Origin: Acidobacteriota bacterium
Lineage (GTDB): Bacteria; Acidobacteriota; Terriglobia; Bryobacterales; UBA6623
DNA: 64,000 bases
Assembly (NCBI GenBank): GCA_016125275.1
Contig: WGMB01000001.1
Span: forward strand, 62,001-126,000
Reading direction: 5' to 3'
Below, one piece after another: positions 35,527-47,397 of the stretch (position 1 is its first letter; each line of letters begins with the position of its first letter). Under the pieces are notes generated by a model. It was not told the origin of the DNA, did not search any database, and worked only from the letters and a program-made list of their open reading frames with translations. The translations under genes were made by a program, and so were the position numbers.

Positions 35527-36459
35527 GTGAGAGCCATCCAACTCCAGCAAACGTCCGCCGGTCCGGCGCTCATCGAAGCCGACCTGCCCAGTCCGAAGGC
35601 GGGGCCGGGCGAGCTGCTGATCCGCGTCCACGCCGCCGGCGTTACCCCGACCGAGCTGCTGTGGTACCCCACCACGCACCAACAATCCGGCGAAGCGCGC
35701 ACCGGCGCCGTGCCGGGGCACGAGCTCTCCGGCGTGGTCGAGGCGTTGGGAGCCGGCGTCGAAGGTCCGCCTGTTGGGGCCGCAGTCTTCGGCATGAACG
35801 ACTGGTTCGCCGACGGCGCCACGGCGGAGCTGTGCGTCACGCGGCCGGAATGGGTCGCGGCCAAGCCAGCCGGCCTCAGCCACGCCGAGGCCGCCTCGGC
35901 CCCCATCGGCGCACTCACGGCCTGGCAAGGCCTCTATGAGCGGGCGGGGCTCCAAGCCGGCGAGAGTGTGCTGGTGCACGGCGGCGCCGGGGCGGTGGGG
36001 ATCTACGCGGTCCAGTTGGCGCGGCGCCGCGGCGCTCGGGTGGTCACGACCGGGTCAGCCCGCAATCGATACTTTCTGCTGGAGCTGGGCGCGGATCAGG
36101 TCCTGGACTATCACACCGAGCGCTTCGACGAAGTCCTGCAGGGTCTCGATGTGGTTTTTGACGTGATCGGCGGCGAGACGCTGGAGCGCTCCTGGGGAGT
36201 GCTGAAGCCGCAAGGCCGGATGGTGACGATCGCGGCGGCCAGCGAAGGGACCCAGGACGAGCGAACCAAGCAGGCCTTCTTCATCGTCGAGCCCAAGGGA
36301 GACCAGTTGGCCGAGATCGCGAAGCTGCTGGATGCGGGCGAGCTGCGGCCGATCGTGCAGTCCGTAGCGGCGTTCGCCGACGCCCCGGCGGCCTATCTGC
36401 ACCCTGCGAAAGGCAGAGGCAAGGTCGTGATCGACGTTGCGGGCGCAGCCGAGGCCTGA
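35527..36459 (+). CDS. Quinone-oxidoreductase-like MDR family protein (zinc-independent)
   Basis: A 310-residue medium-chain dehydrogenase/reductase. GTG 35527 follows GGAGA by 6 nt. The N-terminal GroES-like domain includes VHAAGVTPTELLWYP and GHELSGVVEALGAGV. The nucleotide-binding motif is VHGGAGAVGIYAVQLA, followed by LGADQVLDY. The catalytic and structural zinc cysteines of alcohol dehydrogenases are absent, which places it with NADPH:quinone oxidoreductase-type reductases. The substrate cannot be told from sequence. Confidence 0.9.
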   Translation: MRAIQLQQTSAGPALIEADLPSPKAGPGELLIRVHAAGVTPTELLWYPTTHQQSGEARTGAVPGHELSGVVEALGAGVEGPPVGAAVFGMNDWFADGATAELCVTRPEWVAAKPAGLSHAEAASAPIGALTAWQGLYERAGLQAGESVLVHGGAGAVGIYAVQLARRRGARVVTTGSARNRYFLLELGADQVLDYHTERFDEVLQGLDVVFDVIGGETLERSWGVLKPQGRMVTIAAASEGTQDERTKQAFFIVEPKGDQLAEIAKLLDAGELRPIVQSVAAFADAPAAYLHPAKGRGKVVIDVAGAAEA

Positions 36460-36591
36460 GAGCGGCTCATTTGGCGCAGTCGGCCGGGCGTAGGTCCCCG
36501 GTCCCGACGGCGGTGCCCCTCGCTAGAAGCCGCCTCCGCCGCCTCTTTGCATGGCAATGCGCTTGCATTGCAGAGCAAGGGAGATGGCGCG

Positions 36592-39500
36592 ATGCGAGTC
36601 GTCGTCCTGGTGCTGGCAGCTTCGGTTTTGTCCGCTGCGTCCGCGGCGGAGATCACACAGCGAGTCCGAGCGGAAGGCGCTCCATCCTCCTGGAAGGCGA
36701 TCCCGCCGGATCAGGCCGCCATGGGCGGCGAGCTGGAGAACGGCGTTTCCCTGCCGTTCACGCTGGGGCCGGTGGCGACCGCCACCTTGTACACCGGCGC
36801 CAACGCCTTCCGCATCACGGTTCCGGCGGGGGCGAAACGGCTGGAGGTCCGGCTGGCGACGGCGACGAGCGGAGCCCGGACGGACCTGTTCCTACGATAC
36901 GGGTATCCCCCGGAACTGACCGCTGACGGAGGCGTCCTGACGCACTTTGGGGCCGCCGGCTATTCCGGCTATGAAGCCCTGACCGTCACGGCTTCCTCGA
37001 CGCCCGCCCTGCAAGCGGGCGTCTACTACGTGGCGCTCGGCCTCGCCACCACGGGAGTCCAGGCCTCCGGAACCGTGACCGCCACGTACTCCATGACGGA
37101 CGCCTACGCAGGGACCACTTTGGAGTCCGACGCGCCGTCCAGCTTCTCCTTGCCCGCCGTGAGCTCTCCCACGCTCTTTACCGGGTCGTACGGCTACCGT
37201 ATCGTCGTCCCCGAGGGCGCCACGCGGCTGACCGTGGCCGCGATGGCCGCGATTCCCAACGCCGCCGCGGACGTGGATCTCTACCTGCGCCGCGACGCTG
37301 AGCCGGCCGTTGCTGGGACCGCGGTGACCGCGGACCATGAGTCGACGCTGCCCGCCGGGTCGGAGGAGATCACGGTCGACGCCTCGTCGAGTCCGCCGCT
37401 GCGCGCGGGCGTCTACTACGTCGCCCTGGCGCTGCACACCTTCGGAACCAATGTCGAAGGCCTGGTCTCCGCCACGGTGACGACCACTGCGCCGATTCCG
37501 CCCGCACTCTCGGTCGCCCCGGCGTCGCTGAGCTTCGTTTCGCAGGTCGGCGCCACCCCGAGCGCCCAGTCCCTCACCGTGCGCAACAGCGGCGGCGGGA
37601 CGCTCACGTACTCCATTGCGACCAGCCAGCCGTGGCTGGCGGCGAGTCCCGCGAGCGGCTCCTCCACGGGCGAGGCGGACGCCATCGCGGTTTCGGTTGC
37701 GACGGCGGGTCTGGGTGAGGGAGTCCGCCAAGGGGAGCTGCGCGTGGAGGCGGGAGCGGCCGGCAGCGTGGCGATCCCCGTGACGCTGACGCTCGAGGCT
37801 GTCACGCCGCCCCCGCCGGGGCCCCCTGTCATCACCAGCGACAGCGTCGTGAACGGGGCTGACTTCACGAGCGAGCTGTCGCCTGGAATCCTGCTGTCGA
37901 TCTTCGGCCTCGACCTGGCGCCGGCCACGGTTGCGGCGCAGAGCGCGCCGCTGCCGACCTCGTTGGCCGGAGCCTGCGCCGAGGCGCTGGTCGGCGGCCA
38001 GTGGACGCCGCTGCCGCTGTTCTTCGTATCGCCGGGCCAGATCAACGCGCAACTGCTCTATGAGATCCCGGTTGGCGCCGTGAGCCTCCGGGTGCGGACC
38101 GACGCCGGCGTGAGCGAGGCCGTCTCGATCGTAGTGAGCGAGCGCTCGCCGCGCCTGCTGACCACGACGCTCGACGGCCGGGGCGACCCGATTTTGCTGC
38201 ACGCCGACTACTCGCTGGTCTCCGCGACGCATCCGGCGACGCCGGGAGAGGCGCTCGTTCTCTACCTCAGCGGGCTCGGGCCGGTCTCGCCGGCTGTACC
38301 GTCCGGTCACCGCGCGGGGGACGGCTCGGCGGGCTCGCCGCTCAACCTGGTGGAGCCGGCCGTGACGGTGCGCGTGGCCGCACGGGAGGCGGCGGTGTAC
38401 TACGCCGGCTTGGCGCCCGGCTGGATCGGCCTCTACCAGGTGAACTTCCAGACGCCGCCGGAGGCCGGCTTCGGCGCTCTACCGCTGACGGTGGAGGTGG
38501 AGGACCAGGGCTCGCAGAGCTTCGTGGGCTACTACTGCGACCTGCAATGGCAGACGGTGGGCGGCGCGACGGTCGGCTCCGGCGGAGGGACGGTCTATGG
38601 CGGCTCGATCTCGGTCGCCGTTCCGCCCGGAGTGTTCGCCGACGCGGCTCAGGTCACCATCGAGAGGGCCCTGAACGCGCCCGCCGGGTCGCCGAATGAC
38701 GTTTCGGAAGCGTTTGCCATCAGCGGCCTTCCCCTGGCGACGAACGGCCCGCTGACGGTGGAAGCCGATGCACTCGGCGCCCTTCCGACGGGCGATGTGT
38801 ACCTGGTGGTTTCGGAGCGGGGCGACGGTTCGGACAGCCTCTGGGTCCCGGCGCGCGTTGCGCAAGGCCGGCTGACGGCGGACCTGCCGGCGCGGGCGGC
38901 TCCTCCGGCGGACGAGCTGCGGGCGTCGCTCCGCGACGAGGCCCATGCCAAGGACCAGATCTCGGCCGGCCTGTGGCAGCGGGTGACGATGGCTTTTGTA
39001 GGCGGCTATCGGACACGCTCGCAAGGCCGGTTCCGCGTGACGTATCCCCAGACGCTGGCGGTGGACGAGCTGATCGCGGGGTTCGAGCAGGCCGAGCGGC
39101 GGCTGGGGGCGCTGGGCTTCACCCGGCTGGCGGGCGCTCCTTCGCCCATTGACGTGCGCGTGCGGAGCGCGAGAGGGCCGGAAGAGCCCTGGGGCGAGGT
39201 GCGGAACGCGCTGTGGACCCGCGCGACGACGATCCAGGTGAGCGAGGCCTTGCTGAACGGCCCGGTCTCGCTGGTGCAGCCCAAAGCCGCCCACTTGCTG
39301 ATGCACTACTCGCAGGGGCTCTATGATCCTCGCGCCGGGACCGCCTTGGCGAGCTACCCGCTGAGCTCCTGGCTGTGGTTCGACGAGGCTTCGGCGATCT
39401 GGTTCGAGCGCTGGTTCGGGCCCTCTGCGGGCGACTTTGTCCCGGCGGAGGCGCTGGAGAACCGGCGGTTCCTGACCAAGCGCGGGCTGGAGTTACCGCT

Positions 39501-40747
39501 GGTCACGGAGTTTCTCAACAGCAACATCGACGAGGTCCGGCGCCACGGCTACGGCGCGTCGATGTTCGTGGAGAGCCTGAACAGTCGGCAGTTTCCGACG
39601 GATTCCGCGTGGCTGGCCCGGCTCTACGCCGCCAAGGCGACGCCGTCGGCCGCGGACTCGTCGACGCCGGCTCTGTCGCCGGTGGACGCTCTGGGACAGT
39701 CGCTGCAAGTCCCCCTGGCGAGCGCCTGGACGTCGTTCGTGGTCGGCTATCTGATGGGCGAGGTCTACCCGGACGGGCAGGGCTGGCGGGAGATTCCCGG
39801 CTGGAAGGACGAGCTAGCGATTGCGCCGACGGTTGCGCAGTCTCAAACGCTGAGCGACGAGAGCCCGGTGTCGTTCTCCTGGAAGGCCGGCGATCTCTCG
39901 GTGCGCTTCTACCGCGTGGTCTTCGACGGCGCCTGGGCGCAGAGTCACAGCGATTCCACGCTCAACGTGCAGATCGCCAGTACGGGCGGAGTGGGCGCGG
40001 CGGTTGTGTTCGACACGGTCGGAGGAGAGATTCGGGGCTTTGCCGGCGCGGTCAACGTGGGCGAGCCGGCCTTGCCGCAGGACGTGAGCCGCTTGGCGCG
40101 GGACGGCGCGAACCTCTACATCGCGGCGATCAACACACGCGCCCGCAGCCCCTTCGACGAGAGTGGAGACGAAGGTCTTCGTGCAACAGCCGTCCGGCAT
40201 TCCGGAGACGCTGACGGAGGCCGCGCGGAACGGCAGGCTGCACCTGCGCGCCGGATGGGCGGCGAAGGGCTGGTGCTCCGACGGAACCAACTGCTTCGAC
40301 GGCATCTCGGTGAGCAACAACGTGGGCGCCTCGCAGTGGAAGGGCGAGTACTTCCCCGTCACCGTGAACGGCTCGGAGCTGACCGCCGAATTCACCAAGG
40401 ACGGCTGCGAGGTGACGATGCGGGTGCGGCTGCGGGACGCTTCGCCGGGCCGCGGCGAGACGGTGGAGTCCTCCACGACAACGCGCCAATGCGTGGGTCA
40501 GCGCGTGACGACGAGCGACGTGTACACCTTCTTGGATCTGCCGCTCGACGCGCGGCTCAGCGACGAAGGCGTGGAATATTCCTACCGCGTCGGCAAGGCC
40601 GACCTGCGCGACCACTTGCTGCCGCCGACGCACGTGGTCAAGACCGCGGATTCGGAGGTCCGGCTCGACCACATCGATTGGGACGCGGACATCGACTTCA
40701 GCCAGGCTGTCTACGGCGAGGTCTACTTCTTCATCTACCAGCCCTGA
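36592..40747 (+). CDS. Large exported TIGR03437-type protein with an apparent frameshift
   Basis: A signal peptide starts at ATG 36592 (VVVLVLAASVLSAASA) with AGGGAG 8 nt upstream. Order of domains: two PPC-like beta domains (about 40-175 and 180-300), a BACON-like Ig domain (about 305-400, LSVAPASLSFVSQVGATPSA), and the TIGR03437 domain (about 410-640, VVNGADFTSELSPGILLSIF). About 700 further residues include a possible peptidase-like region without an HExxH motif that I could find. At about 40162 the frame shifts by one base: the first frame continues into Arg-rich nonsense, while the good coding sequence resumes in the next frame (ETKVFVQQPSGIPETLTEAA) to the stop at 40747. Reading one base fewer gives about 1,384 residues. 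It is either a recent mutation or a sequencing error; no slippery sequence is present. Confidence 0.8.
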
Positions 40748-40771
40748 GAGGGCTTTTCGGCGCAAAGCCGG

Positions 40772-41089
40772 CTATCGCCCTACGCCCAGGTAGTAGAAGA
40801 TGATTCCGAAGAACATGCTGGAGCCGACGAGGCCGAAGACGATCCGGTGAAACCAAGCGCTGTCGATGTCCATGCCCGCGGCCTTGGTGAGCTCGCGTCC
40901 AAAGAGCCAGGAGGCGAACGGCTGGCCCTCGGCTCCCAAGGCGAAGAAGCAGAAGCCCCAAAACAGCCCGAGTACGGCCATTCCGGGGTCAAATCCGGAA
41001 ACCACGCAGATCGGCCCGCCGAACAACGTCACGAAGAATGCGATTGCGAAGGGGCTGCCGTAGTCCGGCTTGAGTCTCTGCCGCCGCAC
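40772..41089 (-). CDS. Small membrane protein, unknown
   Basis: A 105-residue protein with about three hydrophobic segments (FAIAFFVTLFGGPICVVSGF, then GMAVLGLFWGFCFFALG, then IVFGLVGSSMFFGIIFYYLG) and ordinary amino-acid usage between them, so it looks coded and not accidental. GTG 41089 is the likely start. It lies 13 nt downstream of pckA on the same strand and may be co-transcribed with it. I do not recognise the family. Confidence 0.65.
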   Translation of the reverse strand: MRRQRLKPDYGSPFAIAFFVTLFGGPICVVSGFDPGMAVLGLFWGFCFFALGAEGQPFASWLFGRELTKAAGMDIDSAWFHRIVFGLVGSSMFFGIIFYYLGVGR

Positions 41090-41102
41090 GGTCAGCCCGA
41101 TG

Positions 41103-42686
<1,584 letters not shown>

Positions 42687-42717
42687 TTGGTCTATTCTGG
42701 CAGGGGCTGCGCCGGCG

Positions 42718-43677
42718 TCACAAGGCGCCGAACGGGCGCGTCCCCGGATTTCGTTCCGGTTTCGACGGGCGGTTCTGACGCACCGCCAGGCCGCCGACCC
42801 ACACCAGGGCTCCCGCGGCGAAGACGGCCAAGGCGGCGCCCCACACCTTGGCCACGCCGGTGACCGCGACGGGCTCGGCCGAGATCTCCGGCTGCGGCTG
42901 CGCGAAAGAAGCCCACAGCCAGCGGTGGTCCGAGCCCGAGAACTTGCCGACGCCGCCGTCGACCGGCCGCAGCCCGCGCGCCAGAATCCAGTCCAGGCGG
43001 CCGAACAGAGCGTGCGTGGCGCCGTCCCCCGGCGCCGCCAGGAAGCCGCGGGAGGAGAGCAGCCGCAGGCCCTTCTCTTGCTGGTGGCCGCCCAGCAGCC
43101 AGCCGATGGAATTGAAGTCGCCGGCCAGGATCACCGGCGCGGAGGGGCTCTCGGGCGGCTCGGTGCGCTCCAGGTGGTAGAGAATCCAGGCGATCTCCTG
43201 AAAGCGGAGCTGCTCCTCGAAAGGCCAGCCGCCGTTGCGGAAGCTCAGGTGGACGGAATAGATCCGCAGCGGACCGGCGGGCGTTTCGATGTCCGCCCAG
43301 GGCAGCTCGCGGGTGCGGTTGACGCCGATGACGGCGCGGCCCGCGCGCCGGATCGGCCAGCGCGAGAGGATGGCGTTGGAGGCGTTGCCGGTGTAGCTCC
43401 AGCCGCGTTCGGCGGCCAGGGTCGCCACGGGGGCTTCTTCGGCGGCGGCGGAAGTCTCCTGCAAGGCCAGGATGTCGCAGTCCGCCGAGAGCAAGGGCGT
43501 CGCCAGGCCCTTGCGGATGCTCGGGGAATCCAGGCCCCGGCGGAGATTCCAGGAGGCGACCCGTACGGGGCTGTCGATCAGGGCGGGTCGCCCGAAGGCG
43601 CACCCGAGCAGCGCAAGGCCCAGCAGCGTACAGCGGAAGGGAACCGCCAGGGCCGATGCTGCGCCGGTGAGCCTCAT
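42718..43677 (-). CDS. Endonuclease/exonuclease/phosphatase-family protein
   Basis: A 319-residue protein with an N-terminal signal (LLGLALLGCAFG, with a possible lipoprotein Cys), the EEP fold and a C-terminal membrane helix at about 275-297. Active-site motifs are VASWNLRRG, LALQETS (catalytic Glu), VHLS, GDFNSIGW (Asp/Asn) and SDHRW (terminal Asp-His). Members cleave phosphodiester or phosphoester bonds in nucleic acids or lipids. Export points to an extracytoplasmic substrate. The gene lies just downstream of the CoA-binding gene (5 nt). Confidence 0.85.
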   Translation of the reverse strand: MRLTGAASALAVPFRCTLLGLALLGCAFGRPALIDSPVRVASWNLRRGLDSPSIRKGLATPLLSADCDILALQETSAAAEEAPVATLAAERGWSYTGNASNAILSRWPIRRAGRAVIGVNRTRELPWADIETPAGPLRIYSVHLSFRNGGWPFEEQLRFQEIAWILYHLERTEPPESPSAPVILAGDFNSIGWLLGGHQQEKGLRLLSSRGFLAAPGDGATHALFGRLDWILARGLRPVDGGVGKFSGSDHRWLWASFAQPQPEISAEPVAVTGVAKVWGAALAVFAAGALVWVGGLAVRQNRPSKPERNPGTRPFGAL

Positions 43678-43682
43678 GGCGC

Positions 43683-44090
43683 TCAGCCGCCGAGCAGTCG
43701 CAGATGCTCGATCATCAGGCAGCGGTCCTGGACGACCGTCAGGCCGGCGTCTTCCAGGCGCTGGGCGGCCTCGTCGTCCCGGACGCCGAGCTGGGTCCAG
43801 AACAGGCGCGCTCCGGAGGCTATGGCCGGCTCGACTAGGCCGGCCAAGTGTTCGGAACGGCGAAAGACGTTGATCACGTCAGGCCGCTCGGGCAGCGCTT
43901 CGAGCGAGGGCCAGGCGCGCTCGCCGTGGACCTCGGCGACGTTGGGGTTCACCGGCAGGATGCGGTAGCCGTTGCGCTGCAGATAGCGGCTGACGCCGAA
44001 GCTCGCCCGGGCGGCGTCGTCGGACAGGCCGACGACGGCGATCGTCTTGGCCGAGCGCAGCAGCTCGGCGAGGGCGGCGTCAGCGACCAC
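43683..44090 (-). CDS. CoA-binding domain protein (YccU-like)
   Basis: A 135-residue single-domain protein of the YccU/CoA-binding family: TIAVVGLSDDAARASFGVSR forms the nucleotide-binding loop, with GYRILPVNPNVAEVHGERAW, DVINVFRRSEHL, LFWTQLGVRDDEA and a conserved cysteine in VVQDRCLMIEH. GTG 44090 is the likely start and gives the usual family length. It lies inside the end of rluB (11-nt overlap). A longer start at 44144 would only add sequence antisense-free but shared with the rluB tail. The biological role of the family is poorly defined. Confidence 0.85.
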   Translation of the reverse strand: MVADAALAELLRSAKTIAVVGLSDDAARASFGVSRYLQRNGYRILPVNPNVAEVHGERAWPSLEALPERPDVINVFRRSEHLAGLVEPAIASGARLFWTQLGVRDDEAAQRLEDAGLTVVQDRCLMIEHLRLLGG

Positions 44091-46194
44091 GGCCCGGACC
44101 TCTGGAAGGACCGCCGCGGCCAGGACCGCGGGAGGGCCCGCCACGCGAGGGGCCGCGCGAAGGACCGCCGCGGGATGGGCCGCGAGAGGGGCCGCCGCGC
44201 ACCGGGCCGCGAGACGGGCGCGGCGGCCCGCCCTTGCCGCCGGAGAACGGGCGTGGGCCGGCCGGACGACCGCTGCGTTCGCCCGGACGCCCGTCGCCGC
44301 GACCGCTGTCGCGCAAGGGCGGGCGAATGGGACCGCGGTCGGTCGAGCTCGAAGAGGGCCGGCCGGACGACGGGCGGGGCGGGGAAGGCCGTCCGCGGTC
44401 GTCGGAACGGAAGCCGCCTCCCTCGTTGTCGCGCCGCGGCGGCCGGTCGGACTTGGGACCTACGACGAATCCGCCGGGAGGTCTGCGCTCGGGCCGGTCG
44501 TCGCCGCGAGGACCTTCCTTCGGGCGGAATCCTCCTTCCTTCGGCCGGAAGCCTCCTTCCTTGGGCCGGAAGCCACCCTCTTTGGGGCGGAAGCCGCCGT
44601 CCTTTGGCCGGAAGCCGCCGTCGCGCGGACCACGGTCGTCACCGTGCCGACCGTCTTTCGGGCGGAAGCCCCCTTCTCTGGGGCGGAAGCCGCCGTCGCG
44701 CGGGCCGCGGTCGTCCCGTCGCGGGCCGCGATCGTTGCCGCGCCAGCCCCGGTTGTCATCGTCGCGCCGCGGCGGACGGCCTCGGTCAAAGCTGCGGCCG
44801 CCCTCGGACTTGGGGCCGACGGCGAAGCCTCCGGCGGGCCGGCGCTCGTCGGGAGCGTTCCGGCGGAAGCCGCCGTCGCGGTCGGACTTGGGGCCGACTT
44901 GGATGCGGGCGGCGGGCCGTTCCGAGCGAGGCTCCGGGCGCATCGGGGAAGTCGGGCGCGTGGGGGCGAAGCTCCGCGGCGGCGTCTCTGCGCGACCCTC
45001 GGGCCGGGGGCTGACGAAGGCCACGGCCTTGGCGTCCGGTCTGGTCTCGGGCCGGGTCCAATTGGTGGACGTGTTGCGCGGCAGCGGCAGTCTCGCGGCC
45101 GCACGGGCTCCGGTGCGCTTTCCGGCGGCCCGGTCGCGCATTGAAGAAGTCATTGAAGAAGTCCGACCGCCGGCGCCGGCGCGTGCGGGACGAGCCAACG
45201 GACGCCGCTCGCCCGGCTTCGCCGTCGCTTGTCCCTCGGCGCGCCGCAACGGCGGACGGGACGGGCCGCGGCCGACCGAGCGGCCTGCGCGTTGCGGCGT
45301 CCTCCGTACGGCCGGTGCGCGCCTTTCCGGCGGCTCCTCCTGATCATGGATGCGCAGGTCGAGCTTCTCGCCTGCGGCCACCCGCTCCTGGGCCGTGCGG
45401 CGGACCATCGGGCGGAGTTCGCGCGGCTCGCTCGGGCCCCTGCCGCGCGAGGCCGACAGGCGCTTCGGCGGCGCATCCTCGGGATGCAGCATCCAGTGCA
45501 CTTCACGCGGCGTCAGCGTGCGCACCTCGCCGGTCTTCATCCGGCCGAGCTCGAGCGGGCCGATCTCAGTGCGCTTGATCTTCTCCACCTGGAAGCCAAG
45601 CGCCTGGAACATGCGGCGGATCTGCCGGTTGCGGCCCTCGCTGAGCGTGACCTCGTACCAAGGGTTGGGGCCGACGCGCGACATGCGGATCAGCGCGGGC
45701 GCGGTCCGGCGGCCGTCGTCGAGGTAGACGCCCTTGCGGAACTTCTCGAGCTGCGAGCCGGCCAACATCCCGTTGACCTTGACGCTGTACTTCTTGGGGA
45801 CCTTCGACTTGGCCGACAGGATGTGGTTGGCGAAATCCCCGTCGTTGGTCAGCAGCAGCAGCCCTTCGGAGTGGTAGTCCAACCGGCCCACCGGGTAGAC
45901 CTTGTCGCGGTAGCGGCCCAGCAGATCCATGACGGTCGGGCGGCCCTCGGGGTCGTCGGTGGTCGTCACGCAGCCGCGGGGCTTATAGAGCGCGAAGTAG
46001 AGCGGCTCGGGCGGCTTGGATTCGATCTTCTTGCCGTGGACGGTGATGACGTCCACAGACGGGTCGGCCTTGCTGCCCAACTCGGTGACGGGTTGGCCGT
46101 TGACGGTGACGTCTCCGGCGACGATCAGCTCCTCGGCCCGGCGCCGCGAGGCGATGCCGGCGCGGGAGATGATCTTTTGGAGTCTTTCTTCCAT
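44080..46194 (-). CDS. rluB: 23S rRNA pseudouridine synthase RluB/RsuA type with long Arg/Gly-rich tail
   Basis: A 704-residue protein. The first ~250 residues are a complete RluB/RsuA enzyme: S4 RNA-binding domain (ERLQKIISRAGIASRRRAEE), catalytic GRLDYHSEGLLLLTNDG with Asp106, and ITLSEGRNRQIRRM-like TLSEGRNRQIRRMF. About 450 further residues are low-complexity and very basic, rich in Arg, Gly, Pro, Asp and Lys. They contain 7-residue GGFRPKE units (DNA repeat 44514-44702) and RGGPSRGP-type units at the end. Normal RluB is about 250-300 residues. The tail probably gives RNA binding or phase-separation behaviour. It follows scpB, a common gene order. Confidence 0.93.
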   Translation of the reverse strand: MEERLQKIISRAGIASRRRAEELIVAGDVTVNGQPVTELGSKADPSVDVITVHGKKIESKPPEPLYFALYKPRGCVTTTDDPEGRPTVMDLLGRYRDKVYPVGRLDYHSEGLLLLTNDGDFANHILSAKSKVPKKYSVKVNGMLAGSQLEKFRKGVYLDDGRRTAPALIRMSRVGPNPWYEVTLSEGRNRQIRRMFQALGFQVEKIKRTEIGPLELGRMKTGEVRTLTPREVHWMLHPEDAPPKRLSASRGRGPSEPRELRPMVRRTAQERVAAGEKLDLRIHDQEEPPERRAPAVRRTPQRAGRSVGRGPSRPPLRRAEGQATAKPGERRPLARPARAGAGGRTSSMTSSMRDRAAGKRTGARAAARLPLPRNTSTNWTRPETRPDAKAVAFVSPRPEGRAETPPRSFAPTRPTSPMRPEPRSERPAARIQVGPKSDRDGGFRRNAPDERRPAGGFAVGPKSEGGRSFDRGRPPRRDDDNRGWRGNDRGPRRDDRGPRDGGFRPREGGFRPKDGRHGDDRGPRDGGFRPKDGGFRPKEGGFRPKEGGFRPKEGGFRPKEGPRGDDRPERRPPGGFVVGPKSDRPPRRDNEGGGFRSDDRGRPSPPRPSSGRPSSSSTDRGPIRPPLRDSGRGDGRPGERSGRPAGPRPFSGGKGGPPRPSRGPVRGGPSRGPSRGGPSRGPSRGGPSRGPGRGGPSRGPGRGR
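44514..44702 (-). repeat. 21-bp tandem repeats coding GGFRPKE units in rluB
   Basis: About five contiguous 21-bp units run from 44514 to roughly 44625, and two more at 44654-44702 after a spacer. Each encodes GGFRP[KR][ED]. Unit copies differ mainly at third positions. Confidence 0.85.
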
Positions 46195-46292
46195 GGAATT
46201 CGGGGACTACGCGCAAGGGGACCAGGGACAAGGTAACAGAGATGTCGGGCGAGGGATAGAGACCGCTTGGAGACCCAACGCCCTCGGGCGTT

Positions 46293-47156
46293 CTAGCACT
46301 CGGACGCTTCTTCGGCTTCGGCGGCCGTCCGCTCGGCCTCTTCTTCGGCGGCCGCCACGGCCTCGTCCACGCTGGACTCGTCCGGCGGCGACTGCACTGA
46401 CTCTTCGACCTCGGCCTCGTCCTCGCCGAAGGCGGCGCGGCTGAGCTCTTCGAGCTCCTTGAGGTTGGGGAGCTCCGCGAGGTCGTCGAGCCCAAACTGG
46501 ACCAGGAACTCACGGGTCGTCTTGTACATCATCGGCTTTCCGACGACCTTCTTCCGGCCGGCGTTGGCGATGAGCTTGTGTTTGAGCAGCGTATGGATCA
46601 CGCCCGAGGCGTTGACCCCGCGCACGGCCTGGATCTCCGGCACGGTCACGGGCTGCTTGTAAGCGATGACGGCCAAGGTCTCCAGCGCCGGCAACGACAG
46701 CTTGAGCTTGGGCCGCATCGTCTTGACGAACTTGCGGACGGCCTCATGATGTTCGGCCTTGGTGAACATCTTGTAGCCGCCGGCGACCTTGCGGATTTCC
46801 ACGCCGCGGTGGTCCTTGCGGGCGTCCTCGATCAGGCGCGCCAAGTCGGCCTCGAGCACGTCTCGCGGTAACTCGAGCCCTTCGACGAGCTGGTCGAGCG
46901 TCACCGGCTCGTCGGCGGCGTACACGATGCCTTCGAGCAGGGCCAAACGTTGGTCGAGCTCCGGCAGCGCGACGGGCAGAGTCCGCTGTTCGGCTTCGAC
47001 TTCCTGGGCTTCCGGCTGGTCTTCCGTCGGAGCCTCGGCGGCGGGTTCAGGCGTGGGCTCGGCCTCCGCTGCGGGCTCGTTCCGGGTGTTGGGCTCGACG
47101 GCCTCGTTGGGCTCTTGCGGCTCTTGGCTGGTCTCTACGTCGGCGCCTTGCGCCAT
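46293..47156 (-). CDS. scpB: Segregation and condensation protein ScpB
   Basis: A 287-residue protein from ATG 47156, with GGAG about 9 nt upstream. The ScpB core of two winged-helix domains lies at about residues 65-240 (LALLEGIVYAADEPVTLDQL, then LSLPALETLAVIAYKQPVTV, then IQAVRGVNASGVIHTLLKHK). Acidic, Ala/Pro/Glu-rich extensions flank it on both sides. ScpB pairs with ScpA on the SMC complex in chromosome segregation. An upstream in-frame extension to 47414 lacks coding character. Confidence 0.93.
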   Translation of the reverse strand: MAQGADVETSQEPQEPNEAVEPNTRNEPAAEAEPTPEPAAEAPTEDQPEAQEVEAEQRTLPVALPELDQRLALLEGIVYAADEPVTLDQLVEGLELPRDVLEADLARLIEDARKDHRGVEIRKVAGGYKMFTKAEHHEAVRKFVKTMRPKLKLSLPALETLAVIAYKQPVTVPEIQAVRGVNASGVIHTLLKHKLIANAGRKKVVGKPMMYKTTREFLVQFGLDDLAELPNLKELEELSRAAFGEDEAEVEESVQSPPDESSVDEAVAAAEEEAERTAAEAEEASEC

Positions 47157-47397
47157 CGTTGCGTTCTCCGGAACTCGAGGGCGCACAACCCCCTTTGTTG
47201 ACTGTAACACGCGGCCTGCCCGCGCGCCCCGGCGGCTGATTTTTGACGGCGGCCGGAGGGGGCCGCTACAGGCGAAGGGGAGGCTCGTTAGGTGCTTTTC
47301 CCGAGATACAGCCCGCCGGGGCGGCTGGAAGACTGGTGCTGATCGCTCGGACTGGGTTTCGAGCGCCGTGGCAGCGGCAAGGGTTGCGAACACACTG

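Noticed and set aside
44514..44702. CRISPR-like array
   Set aside because: The 21-bp units are contiguous, keep the reading frame of rluB and have no spacers.
44047..45144. Arg/Ala-rich plus-strand frames opposite the rluB tail
   Set aside because: They mirror the repetitive codons of the rluB tail; the minus-strand frame is continuous with the enzyme domain.
46277..46292. AACGCC/GGCGTT hairpin after scpB as a terminator
   Set aside because: The 6-bp stem lacks a T run on either strand; it was not listed as a terminator.
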